From Blepharisma stoltei (Eukaryota; Ciliophora; Heterotrichea; Heterotrichida; Blepharismidae), in the NCBI GenBank assembly GCA_914767885.1, contig CAJZBQ010000018.1, positions 1,116,001 through 1,180,000 on the forward strand: a DNA stretch of 64,000 nucleotides, in the 5' to 3' direction. The position numbers and the translations under genes are program-made. Shown piece after piece: positions 11,471 through 21,711 of this stretch (its first letter is position 1; each line of letters begins with the position of its first letter). The notes under the pieces are model-generated. The model did not search any database, was not told where the DNA came from, and worked only from the letters and a program-made list of their open reading frames with translations.

Positions 11471-12175
11471 ATGCCAAATAATTTCGAGATAATAGGTTTC
11501 AGCTCAAGCTGAGCAGGGAAGTATATAAAATGATCTAAAAAGCTCTACCTCTGGAAGATTCGGCTTGGAATAGAAGTTCACATCCTTCAATTCTATGAAA
11601 GCAGAGTTTCGGGACGCAGACGTGCGTTTTTAAATGGGAAATTGGATATTTCAGCACGCAAAACTAGTCAGCTTGGACAATATCCATTACGAATAAGAAG
11701 TCATATGATTCTTATATTTGAGAGAAAAGACCATAGCTTTGATTTAAAATTTTTTGATGACTACTTTGGAGCTCTAAAAATTATCCCATTGCCTGAAAGC
11801 GATTTATTTATAAGCAAAGCCAGTAAGTGTAGTATCCAGGAGAGCAAGAAACTTTTTATGAGAAGTATTTCTGGATTTGGGGATGTTTCTCCATATGTGA
11901 TGACTGATGATACATTAGAAAAAGAAAGCTATTTCAGTCAGAGCCACAACTTCAACTCTTATAGAGACAAAGTTGATGCTCTTTCGTTTGTGAATAAACC
12001 AAAAAGTCCTTTTAAAAAAGGAATGAAAGAAATAAATGATAATGATTTCATGGGCTTTATAAGGGGATGCGAAGCAATGAGTAGTGTAAGTAAACTTGAA
12101 AATGGAGAAAGGAGACTTCCAAGAGAAGCGTGCTCTATTCAGCGATCCAAGACCCCAACTCCATCCAGAAGATAG
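11471..12175 (+). CDS. Unknown conserved-looking protein (234 aa)
   Basis: The frame opens at ATG 11471 and reads through two TGA codons as Trp (FSSSW, YIKW). The first 110 residues form a dense mix of beta-prone and aromatic residues (LYLWKIRLGIEVHILQFYES, SGRRRAFLNGKLD, SHMILIFERK, FDLKFFDDYF). The SGRR.AFLNG core recalls FAIM-like beta-sandwich proteins, but only loosely. The C-terminal half is Ser/Lys-rich and probably disordered. It lies just downstream of the carboxypeptidase on the same strand with a 52-bp gap. Function is not assigned. Confidence 0.6.
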
Positions 12176-12354
12176 CAGTAAGATAGTGTTGCTGTTTGCT
12201 ATAGCAAACTTTTGAATAATTTGATGATTAATAATCACTTATATACTTGCATTTTTTAAAAAAATTAGAAGATCTATGTTTAATTTAAGAGAAAATCATA
12301 AAGTTATAATTTATGTATTGCTATAAACACTTATTTAAAGCACATTTAGATACT

Positions 12355-13491
12355 TTAATCATCAGTGCCTATCAATTCTTTTTCAGTGGGTTTGGCCCTT
12401 CAAGTTCTTTCCAGATCCTTTTTTAGTTGATCTATTTTTCCTTGCTGCTCCTGAATAATTGCTCTTAATTCTTTTATTAATTCTTCCTCTTCTTTACTGC
12501 CACTTAGCCTTACGTTATGGGTCAATTTTGCTTCATCATTTTCTTCGTTGATAGTTTTCTCCATTTCCCTAAGACTTTTGGCTTTTTCGCCCATAGTCTC
12601 AATTTCCCTATTGATATCCTGAATTTCTTTTTCGCAGTTTCTGTTATCCTCTTGCACATTTTTTAATTGCCTATTAACAACATCAAGTTCTGCATTTAAT
12701 TTTTCTATTTTTTCTCTTTTCTTTCTCTGTTGGCTGTTTTCATCAGACGGTGGAGCTCTTTTTTCATCAAGGATCCTCAGCAACCTTACATTTTCGTCTT
12801 GTTTTTCTGCCAACAAATTTCTCATCTCACCTAACCCTCCTTTCTCTTTCAAATACTGCCGAGCTTTATTTAACTCTTCTTGAACTTCTAAATAAACTTT
12901 GTCCAATTTACTGCTTTCCAGCTCTGCTTGCTCTATTTCCTTCTCTAAACTTTGATACTTTTCTAAAATTTCGTTTCTTTCTTCCTGAATGCTCTCAATT
13001 ATCTTCAAATTCTCTTGAACTCTTATTTCTGAGTCCCTTTCTGTCTGGACCAGTTTTTCTTCGAGAATTTGCTTTTCCTTTAAATTGGAAGCCTTTTCAA
13101 CGAGTTCTTTGTTCAATATAGACTGCTGCTTGAATTTCTCTTGTATGGCTCGGTTGATTTCTTGGTTAAAAGAATCAGATATTTGACTCTCCTTTGCTTT
13201 TTTATAACAATTGTTGCACATCCTCTGTGGATCTGGAAACTCAGGATGGTTGACTTTTTGTGGAGAACAGCCTGAGCAGACTCCTCGGTAGCAAAATCTG
13301 CACACATGCCTCTTCTCGTGCAAAATCCCGATTCCCATTCCGAATTTCTTTTTGCAAATAATGCAGCACTTGTCTTTTTTGTATCTCTCTCGGTCGTCTG
13401 GCAAATCTATGCGAGTGTCTATAATAGACATTCTCATATCCAGAAAAGAACCTGAAGTGCTCATACTGTCTATGTCGATATCTTCATCCAT
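12355..13491 (-). CDS. FYVE-type zinc finger coiled-coil protein
   Basis: About 378 residues from ATG 13489-13491; one TGA near 12400 is read as Trp and the frame ends at TAA 12355-12357. Residues roughly 45-105 carry paired Cys motifs spaced as in FYVE/FYVE-related fingers (CCIICKKKFG, HVCRFCYRGVCSGCS, RMCNNCY). The canonical R(R/K)HHCR core is present only as KRHVCRFC, so phosphatidylinositol-3-phosphate binding is plausible but not certain. The remainder (about 130-370) is a long Glu/Lys/Gln coiled coil. This layout is typical of endosomal tethers. The hydrophobic 40-residue extension upstream (to 13611) has no ATG in a better context and is left out. Confidence 0.8.
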
Positions 13492-13788
13492 ATTTCTAAT
13501 TAAATCTCTAAGTTTGAATCGAAATAAATAAGTAAGAATCAATAATATTCTACCTCCTTTAATTAATGTGGTTATGGCGACGACTATATTTATTTTTATT
13601 TTATTATGCACATTTTTATAAGTTAAAATCTAAGCTAGAATTTATAAGAAACTTATATGAATTATTATAATTTTATTTTTATCAGTAAGACTCAAAGGAT
13701 TCGTAAATATTTAGCTTATCTTTAAATCAACTATATAGTTTTCATGTATTGTTCATAAAATCTTAATATTTTATCATCCAATATAGTA

Positions 13789-14691
13789 ATGGATAGAAAA
13801 ACTCTTATCATCCTTGGCTTAATCGGAGCAGCTCTTCTTGTCACTGCAATTTTACTTGCAGTTTCCTTTGACAGTGTAGAATACACTGAATACGGCCTTG
13901 ACTACTCCTCAATATCAAAATCTGTCGGCACATCTCCTTATCTTGGTGGAATTTACCTATTAGGGATCGGCCACAGCTTTATCAAGTTCCCAAGAACTGT
14001 GCTCACAATAGATTTTTCAAATGACGCAAAATCAGACCGCCCTCAAATTGAAAGCCGCACTTCTGATGGGCTTGAAGTCCTTCTTGAAATTTCTTTCCAA
14101 TACGAGCTTATTTCTGCCAATCTATACGATCTCTATATGAACTACGAGCTTAAATATCAGTATGTAATTGAAAATATTGCAATTGATACCCTAACTGATC
14201 AAGCCACCAAATACACTGCCTATGACTTTTTCATGAACCGTGCTAAAATTGGCACAGAAATGCAGCAAGCACTGGACGCCCAATTAAGGAACAAGACTTA
14301 CACCTCAGTACCATTTTTCCAGCTTCGTGACGTCGATTTGCCAGACGCTTTTGAATCAGCAATTCAGCTGTCTGAAGTGAAAAAGCAAGACATTCAGAAA
14401 GCTAATGCAGAAATGAATAAAATTAAAGTTGAAATAGAAACTAAGCTGCTTAAGGCAAATCTCAATAAAAGTGTGACAATTAATTTGGCTAATGGTGAGG
14501 CAGAAGCTATAAAGCAAAACAATGAAGCGGAGGTAAATGGGTTCAATGCAACTGAAATGGCTGCTATTTATGGATATCAAGCTCTTAAAGAGTCAACAAA
14601 TATGACTAACCCAGATCTGTTGAACTATTTGAAAGCCAGCATTGTAGAGAACTATGATGGGGACAAGCTAGTCGTTTCTTTCAAAAAATAA
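13789..14691 (+). CDS. SPFH/Band 7 (prohibitin-like) membrane protein
   Basis: A 300-residue protein with one N-terminal membrane segment (LIILGLIGAALLVTAILLAV) followed by an SPFH-like beta-rich region (about 30-180: SRTSDGLEVLLEISFQYEL, then QYVIENIAIDTLTDQATKYTAYDFF). A charged alpha-helical stretch (EVKKQDIQKANAEMNKIKVEIETKLLKA) is the usual oligomerisation helix of stomatin/prohibitin proteins. It probably scaffolds membrane microdomains. The exact subfamily is unclear. The gene is uninterrupted and convergent with the Cache receptor 11 bp downstream. Confidence 0.82.
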   Translation: MDRKTLIILGLIGAALLVTAILLAVSFDSVEYTEYGLDYSSISKSVGTSPYLGGIYLLGIGHSFIKFPRTVLTIDFSNDAKSDRPQIESRTSDGLEVLLEISFQYELISANLYDLYMNYELKYQYVIENIAIDTLTDQATKYTAYDFFMNRAKIGTEMQQALDAQLRNKTYTSVPFFQLRDVDLPDAFESAIQLSEVKKQDIQKANAEMNKIKVEIETKLLKANLNKSVTINLANGEAEAIKQNNEAEVNGFNATEMAAIYGYQALKESTNMTNPDLLNYLKASIVENYDGDKLVVSFKK

Positions 14692-14702
14692 TTTTAGTTA
14701 AT

Positions 14703-16918
14703 TTATTCCATATGGTCTATCAAGTTCTTAAATTTCAGCTTGTTTGCACCATAAAGTTCGTTTAGTGGATATACACGATTAGTCGATACTTGGAGAGGCT
14801 TGGGCACACGATTGTCTTGACGATTAAGTAAAGAGCTAGCTAAGGTTTTATAAGCCTTGACAAGAGAAGCTACTTGGTCTTCGCCTTCTTTAAGCTCGTT
14901 CAATTCGTTAATTGTTATGTTGTCTTTTTCTGTAGCATTTGCGTTTATTTTTTCAGTGAAATCAATAATTCCTTGCAGAGGCTCTTTAATTGATTTTGCA
15001 AGGAATTTAATCAAGCAATAAAATGGCATAGCGAACTAAATGCCTGCAGCTGGGGACATTGTGAACCAAAGGATGGCGTTCGATAATGTGCATCCGGCTA
15101 AGATTTATTTGGCTTGGTAGAGCGCAATGTCTGGCTTAGCAGACCTCATGCTCACATTTAGTCGGAAACGTTCTCCACCACGATGCAAGGTGTTCATCCT
15201 TGGCTTCGGATTTCCATTTTAGACAACAGGCTACTAGAAAAACTCGTTTTCGAATTTTCTGAAAGCCAAGCCTATCGGGTGTAAAGCATATAGTGAGTGC
15301 AAGCATTTTTCCATGAGGAGAGATGCAATGAAAGGCTGCTCTCAGACTGGCAAGCAAGTTGCGGAGCGTTATAGAGGTGAATATGGTTTGTTCGTCAGAC
15401 CAGCAAGGAGGGTTTTTTTTTAAAATCTTAGTTAAGTTTGATTGATTTTGCAAGGAAATTAATCAAAATTAAAAGCACAGAAATAGTTATAACTGAACAA
15501 ATCATAGTGACTCCTAATAAGACCATGCCATATTCTTGAATCTTTGCCTTGCTGTCCTCACTATAAGACATAATTTCGCTTTCTTTTACAAAAAGCATCA
15601 CTAAATACCATCAGTCATCTCCAGCAACCTGAGTTTGAGCTACCACTGGATACGAGGCCACTTGATATATTTCATGATTAATTACAATATAATGGACTCC
15701 GTATGGATCCTTTTTCACTTCCTTCCAAAAGTCTGAATCAGACAGCTTATTCATATTAGTTATATTATTGCTTCACCAGCCCCTTCCCTGCGTTTTTAAT
15801 ATATCGCCATTATTATAAACCACACATGTTTCTCCGCTCTGCAAATATTTTACCAATGAGAGGCCTTCATATATAGCAATAACTGGCAAATCAACAACTA
15901 AAACTCCAATTTTATTATTGCCCGCATCATAAAGAGGCATCATTAACGAAATAATAGTATTTGAAGGGTTTCCGATATGGTCTGGGTACCCTGTTGTTCC
16001 AATACTAACTTCTCCATGCTCTATATAAGTGCTATATCATACAGTATCCATAGGATTATAATTTTTAGGCAATTGTGTGCCTGGAAATATCACTAGAAAA
16101 TCAGCATTTTCAAAATATGCAATAAATCTTATTGCAATTTGATGTGTGAGCGCAAGGACAATTCACCAAATATCATTTAGCCTTGATATCTTTTTCAGCA
16201 AATTTCTATCAAAACTGTCACTCAAATTATAATAATTGCTGTATCGTAAGCAAACTCTTTGGTTTCCATAAACCGGAGGGTCTTTCACAAGACAGTTTTC
16301 AGGCAAATGTTGGTAATCAGTGATATTTGAAGATTCCAAAGAGTAAGCATTCTCATCAAAATCCATAGTCACTAGCATCTGCCTTATTAGCCCTCCCATA
16401 ACTGAAACTTCTGTTAATTTTGAATATAAATAAGCTCCGGCTTCTCTGACAAGCCCATTCATATTGTCAACAGCCTGAGTTCCTTGTGTATTTTCGATTT
16501 TACTTACTGTATTTTCTTGTAAAAAATACAAATTGCTAAATCCTTCTAAATTAACGAGCATAAAATTTTTATTTCCTAACGAGAAATTAAAAATTAAAAC
16601 TTATAGATGCTTGAGATTAAAAGATTTATTTATTTATAAAATTTATGCTTTAAGATGCAAAACAGTCTTAAAAGTTTAATATAATTTGCTTGAGAGTTTA
16701 CTATAATATTCATTATTATAAATTATACAAAAATTTGCTTGCAGATTTTCTGACGCATTTGCTTGCTAGCCAAGTAGAGGAGTAAGCATAAGTGTGATAA
16801 TCAATAAAAGTACAATAGCAATAGCCATTGCATAGCAGACCATCATTTGTCTTCGAATTGGTCAGGTCTTGGTAGCAGACATTACATCTCGTCAAAAAGT
16901 CTTAAAGCAAAAGAACAT
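14703..16918 (-). CDS. Cache-domain sensory receptor, split by two insertions
   Basis: The protein starts at ATG 16916-16918 with a cytosolic stub and a membrane segment (MAIAIVLLLIITLMLT). It then meets an AT-rich insertion (about 16551-16784), after which the extracellular domain begins (EGFSNLYFLQENTV). The domain resembles a double Cache fold: a long helix, then DTVWYSTYI, GNPSNTIISLMMPLYDAGN and GVLVVDLPV. A second membrane segment (MVLLGVTMICSVITISVLLILI) is interrupted just after by the retroposon-like insert 15015-15441. The cytosolic tail after it (SIKEPLQGIIDFTEKINANA...) resembles a HAMP-type helix and ends at TAA. TGA is read as Trp several times. Removing the insert between its 25-bp repeats gives LLILINFLAKSIKEP, continuous. 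The exact join of the first insertion is unresolved. Confidence 0.72.
14990..15441 (-). mobile_element. Retroposon-like insertion in the Cache receptor, 25-bp direct repeats
   Basis: The direct repeats lie at 14990-15014 and 15442-15466 and start TTGATTTTGCAAGGAA, with one mismatch. The gene needs only one copy. The 427-bp body includes a run of T near 15415, read as poly(A) on the minus strand, and CCAAAGGATGGC, which is shared with the element inside the RING gene. A stretch near 15105 (GGCTTGGTAGAGCGC) looks like a tRNA D-arm/A-box, but no tRNA T-arm follows. It is non-coding. Confidence 0.7.
16551..16784. mobile_element. Decayed family-1-like IES in the Cache receptor
   Basis: It separates the N-terminal membrane exon (ends CCTCTACTTGGC) from the ectodomain. 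The interior has the family-1 core: AAAATTTATGCTTTAAGATG, then a TTTAATATAATTTGCTTGAG-type block and ATTATTATAAATTATAC. GAGCA and AGCAAGCA motifs sit near the ends. A join of TA 16785-16786 to a TA near 16549-16551 is in frame (TPLLEGF), but other in-frame joins exist, so coordinates are approximate. Confidence 0.5.
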
Positions 16919-17167
16919 TTTAATTCAACAAATTTTACTCCCTTTACTTTGACTATATTTAATGTTAGTTTTCAAAAATTTCTTATCAAGTATCGCTGTA
17001 AGCATAGAAGTTAAATTAATTTGACTAAATAAATGATAAAGGCTTTGCTTCGGTAAACTATTAAAAGGAAAAAGATTATATTTTTGATTGAGAAAGATGG
17101 ATTAATTGAAAAGCCCTCTCAAGGAAAAAGATAAATAATGATATAGATAAAGCAGCTTATAAGCGTA

Positions 17168-17827
17168 TTATTTATTACCCCAGCCAGCTTTTTTATAATT
17201 AAAAGGCATGCGTGGTCTTGCTATAAACTCTTCAACATGAGCTAAACTTCTTACATTGTCCTTATAAGAACTAAAATTTTGAGAATTTTCAGCTAAAATT
17301 CCTGGGCACATTGTCTCAATTTGATCAAGCAATTCAAATAAGTAAAAATCTATTCACGTCGGATGGTCTCCAATTAAGAATCTTTTGCCTTCTAAAAACG
17401 ATCCAATTCTTATCAGCGTCGGTTTTAAGCTTTCCCTACAAAGAGGTATAAGTGACAAAGCATCAGAACTAAGGCATGGCTTTGTTGCAGCTGTTTTCAG
17501 ATCCTTAAGAACTCCTTGCATCATGACTACATGAGTTTCTTCCATCATATTATTTCCCAGATAGCTTGGACTATATTTTGCTGCAACATATTCAAGTATT
17601 GCGAATGTTTCAGATAATTTGATATCTTCATCGATCCAATAAGGCAAATTAGGGAATTCCATGCCCAGGGTTTCCTTGACATTAAGCCATTCACTTCTAT
17701 CATAATCTGGAGCATCCCCTTGCTGATACATCATATCTTCAAAATCAACCTCCAGATGTCTCAGAAGCATCCTTATCGGCTCTGCATAACCCCTAAACGC
17801 CCAATACCCCAGGACAGGTCTTTGCAT
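17168..17827 (-). CDS. Glutathione S-transferase
   Basis: 219 residues from ATG 17825-17827, with TGA at 17354-17356 read as Trp, ending at TAA. The N-terminal thioredoxin-like half has the family's Tyr (LGYWAFRGYAEPIRMLLRHL), the cis-Pro region (FPNLPYW) and the glutathione-contacting acidic-Ser turn (KLSETFAILEYVAAKY). The C-terminal helical domain includes LEGKRFLIGDHPTWIDFYLFELL, the conserved N-capping box region. The pattern is closest to mu/sigma-type cytosolic enzymes. It conjugates glutathione to electrophiles. There is no intron or IES. Confidence 0.9.
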
Positions 17828-17971
17828 GCCTTATTATTATCATTTATATTAAATGTCAGGAGATATACAAGCATAAATTCCACTAAAAATTACACTCCCG
17901 GACCTCCTATTAATGTGATATGGGATTGATGGTCACAAGACACTTAATTCTCATGAGGAGTTGTCCCATAT

Positions 17972-18991
17972 TTAATATTTGAATTGACTTTTAATTTTAA
18001 TTTTCGATGATTTCCCTTGCTTTGCTTTCATTTGTGCAGAATAAGAGTTCAAAGTTTTGCTCTTTTGGACGGGCTGCTTGTCTTTCGGGGTAGGTGATAA
18101 ATTAGTTTTTTTAATGATTGCAGGCGAAAACGTGCACTGCTTGAGCTCTTCCTCTTCTTTTTTAGCCTTCCATTCTTCTATCTGTTTTTCTCTGTCTTTT
18201 TTGAGCTGATCTGCGAGCTCATATAGATTCTTTTTGTGATGCATCGGCATTTGTTTGGATTTGTCATCGATTCTCGGCTTAAAAGTGCAATCCTCTGTGA
18301 TTCTGTTGTCTGGAGGAGTCGCCACTCGATTTTTTTTCTCTTTGGTTTGCTCTAAAGCAATTTCGTAGTTTCTTTTTATGAAATCTTTAAAGTTCACTTG
18401 GGGTTTTGTCTGTTTGTTTTCTTCTGGGTTCGGCTGTGGGCTTGGTTTCTCTTTTTTCTTTGGAGTCGCCAGAGACCTGCCTTCTTTTTCCGCATACTTT
18501 ACCATTAGGAGTGATTTTGGATCTAATTGCGGTTTAAACGAATATGCTTCTTCAAAGAATCTTTCTCTTTTTTCTTGTTTTTCCACTAAAAGCTTCCTGC
18601 CTTTTTCATATAAATTTTTAAAAATTACTTCAGCATCAGCTGTTGATAATTTATTTTTCCTCTTCGTTGAAGGTTGAGGAGTTTTGCTTGTTCGTGGAAC
18701 TTTTGGTGAAGTTGGTAATTTAAATGTAACTTCTTCTATATCGAAATCTGGCATAAGGTCAGGAGTTCTTGAGTGTGGGTTGTCTGGAGAAAATGAAAAC
18801 TCTTCTTCATCTAAAAAATCTAAAAATCTTTGATTCTCCGCTTTGGGAGGTTCAAGGACGAGAGGGTCTAATGTTGGGGATTTTGGAGATGATGAAGTAG
18901 GGGGAGGCGGAGGATTGATTGGGGCTGGAGATGCAAGGGGAGTAGATTTGAATAGGCCCAGAAGCTTTAGGGAATCCAGAGTGCTTGACAT
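17972..18991 (-). CDS. Low-complexity protein with repeated F.P.. motifs
   Basis: 339 residues from ATG 18989-18991 to a TAA. The N-terminus is Pro/Ser-rich (PAPINPPPPPTSSSPKSPT). The rest is Lys/Glu-rich and carries a degenerate repeat: an aromatic-x-Phe-Lys/Ser-Pro-x-(I/L)-(D/x) core followed by KS or KK (YSFKPQLDPKS, CTFKPRIDDKS, CTFSPAIIKK). I have a general impression that ciliates have similar basal-body/axoneme-associated proteins, but I cannot name a family. It is probably cytoskeletal. No IES is seen. Confidence 0.65.
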   Translation of the reverse strand: MSSTLDSLKLLGLFKSTPLASPAPINPPPPPTSSSPKSPTLDPLVLEPPKAENQRFLDFLDEEEFSFSPDNPHSRTPDLMPDFDIEEVTFKLPTSPKVPRTSKTPQPSTKRKNKLSTADAEVIFKNLYEKGRKLLVEKQEKRERFFEEAYSFKPQLDPKSLLMVKYAEKEGRSLATPKKKEKPSPQPNPEENKQTKPQVNFKDFIKRNYEIALEQTKEKKNRVATPPDNRITEDCTFKPRIDDKSKQMPMHHKKNLYELADQLKKDREKQIEEWKAKKEEEELKQCTFSPAIIKKTNLSPTPKDKQPVQKSKTLNSYSAQMKAKQGKSSKIKIKSQFKY

Positions 18992-19085
18992 ATTTTGTTT
19001 TTTGTAAAAATTATTGATATTTGAATTTAAGTGGAATTAATAGTGGCAAAATTATTAATAGGTAAAAGTTCTCATATAGCAGTAA

Positions 19086-19913
19086 TTATTTAGAAGACAC
19101 TCTTGCTGATCTTCTGCAGTTTGGACAATTTATTAATAGACACTCTCACCCTAATTTTAAGCAATCGCCAAGGATCTCGATGCATGAATATTGAAACGCT
19201 TTTTTAACTGTGTTCCACCAAAGGATGGCAGTGTCTCCTCCTCGCTTTTCGGCATCAGTGTTGAGTGGGCTGTCTTCGGATTATGCAGCCTTATCTACAC
19301 AAAAATCTAAAAAAATGGAATTTCTGGTCGACTCTCAGCAAAAAGGAAAAACACAAGAATTGCTTACCCAGCATTGTTTTCGTCCATTTCTGGGATAGCA
19401 AAACCTTGCCTGATATACATTAAATATGTGTTTGGAGGAGCTGACCGCAAAGCTGAGATGCTATATTTAATTCTCGCAGTTTGGACAATCAGTTCGATGC
19501 TTTAGCCATCTCACGATACAGTCTTTGTGAAATACATGCCCACAAGGTAATTTAATACCTTCAGCACTAGCGCTTAAACAAATAGTGCACTCCCTCATTG
19601 TTTGTCCCCTGTAAGTTGGGAATCGTGCAATTTCTTCATCAGAGAGCCCGAAGGTTGACAGTTCTTCACAATCTCTCCATAAAAATTCTAATTCTCTTGA
19701 AGGGACATCATAATAAGGGCATTGCTCATAAGAAAGCCCTTGTCCTAATTATTTTTTACTTTGCAGATTGGAAACATGGTCTATGACTGCTTCATATTCA
19801 TTTTCCCAGTCAATGAAATTTAGGTTATAAGATCCAGAACCTTTAATGGGCCGATTATCTGCATATTCATTGATTTCCCTTTTTCTATCTTCTCGGTGGT
19901 TTCTTCTTTCCAT
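19086..19913 (-). CDS. RING-H2 finger protein, split by an intron and a retroposon-like insert
   Basis: It starts at ATG 19911-19913. The first exon (MERRNHREDRKREINEY...) ends at a 15-nt intron, 19745-19759 (GTAAAAAATAATTAG), after which the frame continues QGLSYEQCPYYDVP. The RING-H2 finger (CTICLSASAEG, LPCGHVFHKDCIVRW, DCPNC) is a ubiquitin-ligase domain. The last Cys codon lies in the 14-bp direct repeat flanking the insertion 19116-19475. Removing the insertion gives CPNCRRSARVSSK then TAA at 19086-19088. Without removal the finger is complete but the tail is replaced. The substrate is unknown. Confidence 0.85.
19116..19475 (-). mobile_element. Retroposon-like insertion in the RING gene, 14-bp direct repeats
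   Basis: The repeats GCAGTTTGGACAAT lie at 19116-19129 and 19476-19489. The body shares GGCAAGGTTTTGC, ATGCTGGGTAAGCAATTC and TTTTTGCTGAGAGTCGACC (read on the minus strand) with the 52374-52911 element, and CCAAAGGATGGC with the one at 15015-15441. With a 360-bp period it is a shortened family member. Neither direct repeat contains TA, unlike the TA-bounded IESs of this window. Confidence 0.65.
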
Positions 19914-20224
19914 GCTCCTTTATATAATTTGCCATTTAAATAGCATTTTCACATATAATTAGATTATTGTACTTTATAATAAAATCCCTAAAATATCATT
20001 ATAGGTCTAGTAATTTATAAAGCGCGAAAAAGAACAAATTCGAATCAAATCTGTATTAGTCTTGACTCTTTATCTTTATGATTCAGAACAATTTGCATAT
20101 ACCTGTTTTGCTATTTAAATTGAAGTATAATTGCTCGCAGCTTTGGTAAAGTTTAACAATGCCACACTGATGTAAATTTATTGATAATTTTATAAACATA
20201 TAAAAATATTTATGCTGATATAAG

Positions 20225-20478
20225 GATCCCCCCTCATTTGTCCAATTTTCTAGTCAAAATTTTGATAGAAAAAAAATTTTCAGGACCTCAATTGTCTCAT
20301 TTTCTAGTTTTTTAAAAGTAAAAATCTAAAATTAAGGACATTCGAAAAAATCCAAAAAAGACTAGAAAAATGGGACAAATCATTTTTGACTAGATTTTGG
20401 GACAAATGAGGTCCTTAAAAAAAAAATTTTCTTAAAAAAAAAAGACTAGAAAATTGGACAAATGAGGGGGAGATCCTA
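20225..20478. mobile_element. TIR element with GATCCCCCCTCATTTG ends
   Basis: The left end AAGGATCCCCCCTCATTTG and right end CAAATGAGGGGGAGATCCT are inverted. The TIR continues as TCCAATTTTCTAGTC on the left. Internal motifs (GGGACAAAT, GACTAGAAAA) recur in both orientations. At about 254 bp with TA at the outer edges, it is a MITE/IES of its own family. Intergenic. Confidence 0.65.
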
Positions 20479-20479
20479 A

Positions 20480-20625
20480 TTAACTCCCCCGTTTAAATTG
20501 GAACAAAATTTCTGCTCCAATTTAAAGAAGGTTAATTTTTTTAAAAATATAAATTGAGTATAATACTTCCAATTATAATTTATTTTTAAAAGAATTAGAT
20601 TAAAGGGGGGATTAAGTGAGTTCTT
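20480..20625. mobile_element. Family-2 MITE directly abutting the previous element
   Basis: It starts TTAACTCCCCC with a hairpin (GTTTAAATTGGAACAAAATT, then CTGCTCCAATTTAAAGAAGG) and ends near AAAGGGGGGATTAA. The same GTTTAAATTGGAAC/GGTTAA motif occurs at both ends of the IES inside the TMEM181-like gene (23316-23962), defining family 2. Confidence 0.5.
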
Positions 20626-20776
20626 TATAGTTTTATAGGGCATATATTAAATCCAGATTTAATTTTCATTTTAATACTTGAGATAATAAGCTTTTACAAG
20701 ATTTCTATTAGAAGACTAATAAATAGTTAAAATTGTGGAAAATTGATAAATCTGCTTTTTATTAGGCCATTTATAA

Positions 20777-21367
20777 ATGGAAAGTAACCTTCCTCTCCAA
20801 AGAAAGTGGGTCCTATGGGAGCAATGGGACCAAAACAAGCAAAGCAGCACTCAGCAATTCACAGATACTATGCAGCCAATCGGCGAATTTGACAATCTAC
20901 ACAGTTTTTGGCAGCATTGGAATTACCTCCCTCATGCAAAACCTACAGACCTTTTCACGAACCCAGTAACCAAAACAAAAGTCATCATTGAGCCTCTTAA
21001 GAAGAACATCGAAGCAATTGGAGTTTTTGAAAGCGGGATTCAGCCAGCATGGGAAGACCCATCCAATGCTGAAGGTTCTGACCTTACTATTAGGAGAAAG
21101 TTCGAGTTTGAAAGCCTAAACCACTTCTGGGACAGATTTGTCTTTGCAGTCATTGGCGAAACCTTCCCTTTCAGCGAAGAAGTCACAGGCTGCCGCATTG
21201 TAGAAAAAGTGAACGGAATTTACAAATTCGAACTATGATTAAAATTCAACGCAAGTGACCAAAGATTTACAGAAAAAACCAAGGAACTCAAAGAGCAGAT
21301 GATTAATCTTGTGTTTTCCAATTTCAGCATAAATGATATCACCGTGAATTCTCATCGGAGCAGATAA
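20777..21367 (+). CDS. Translation initiation factor eIF4E family
   Basis: 196 residues from ATG 20777; TGA at 21236-21238 is read as Trp (KFELWLKFNAS) and TAA ends it. Cap-binding landmarks are visible: W residues in LQRKWVLWEQWD and FDNLHSFWQHWNYL, a central WEDPSN block equivalent to the W-E cap-sandwich motif, and the conserved C-terminal W of IYKFELW. It would bind the mRNA 5' cap and recruit eIF4G. At under 200 residues it is slightly short, as in several protist paralogues. Confidence 0.88.
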
Positions 21368-21379
21368 GGTGTGTTCAAC

Positions 21380-21660
21380 ATAACTTACACCTCCCTATTA
21401 GTCAGCAAAAGATTTTGCTCGCATTAATTGATTCTATAAAAATGCTTTTTTGAATTTAAGAATCGCATTTCATAAAATCTTAAAATAAGCATTAGTAAAA
21501 TTAATGTTTTAGAATGGAAGATATTTAATATTCAACAGAATTAGCTTAACATTTCATTATAATATATCATTAGATATTAAACTTTTTTGCTCACTCACTG
21601 AAACTTTCTAAAATAAAAGGATTTTCTAATAGTTTGTCCATTTACAAAGAAGGGAGTTAA
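21380..21660. mobile_element. Decayed family-1 element between eIF4E and the RRM gene
   Basis: The left edge TAACTTACACCTCCCTAT with GCAAAAGATTTTGCTCGC and the right edge TTTTTTGCTCACTCACTG ... TTCTAATAGTTTGTCC ... GGGAGTTA match the order of the intact family-1 MITE. The core TTAATGTTTTAGAA... ATTCAACAGAATTAGCTTAA is also similar. It ends about 50 bp before the downstream ATG. Confidence 0.55.
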
Positions 21661-21711
21661 AGTAATTATATTTGGTTCAATAAACCTGTGATTAAATAGC
21701 AAACAATTAAA

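Noticed and set aside
15136-15453. 105-residue minus-strand ORF inside the Cache-gene insertion
   Set aside because: It lies wholly within the repeat-flanked insertion, has no recognisable domain, and is not preserved in the related elements.
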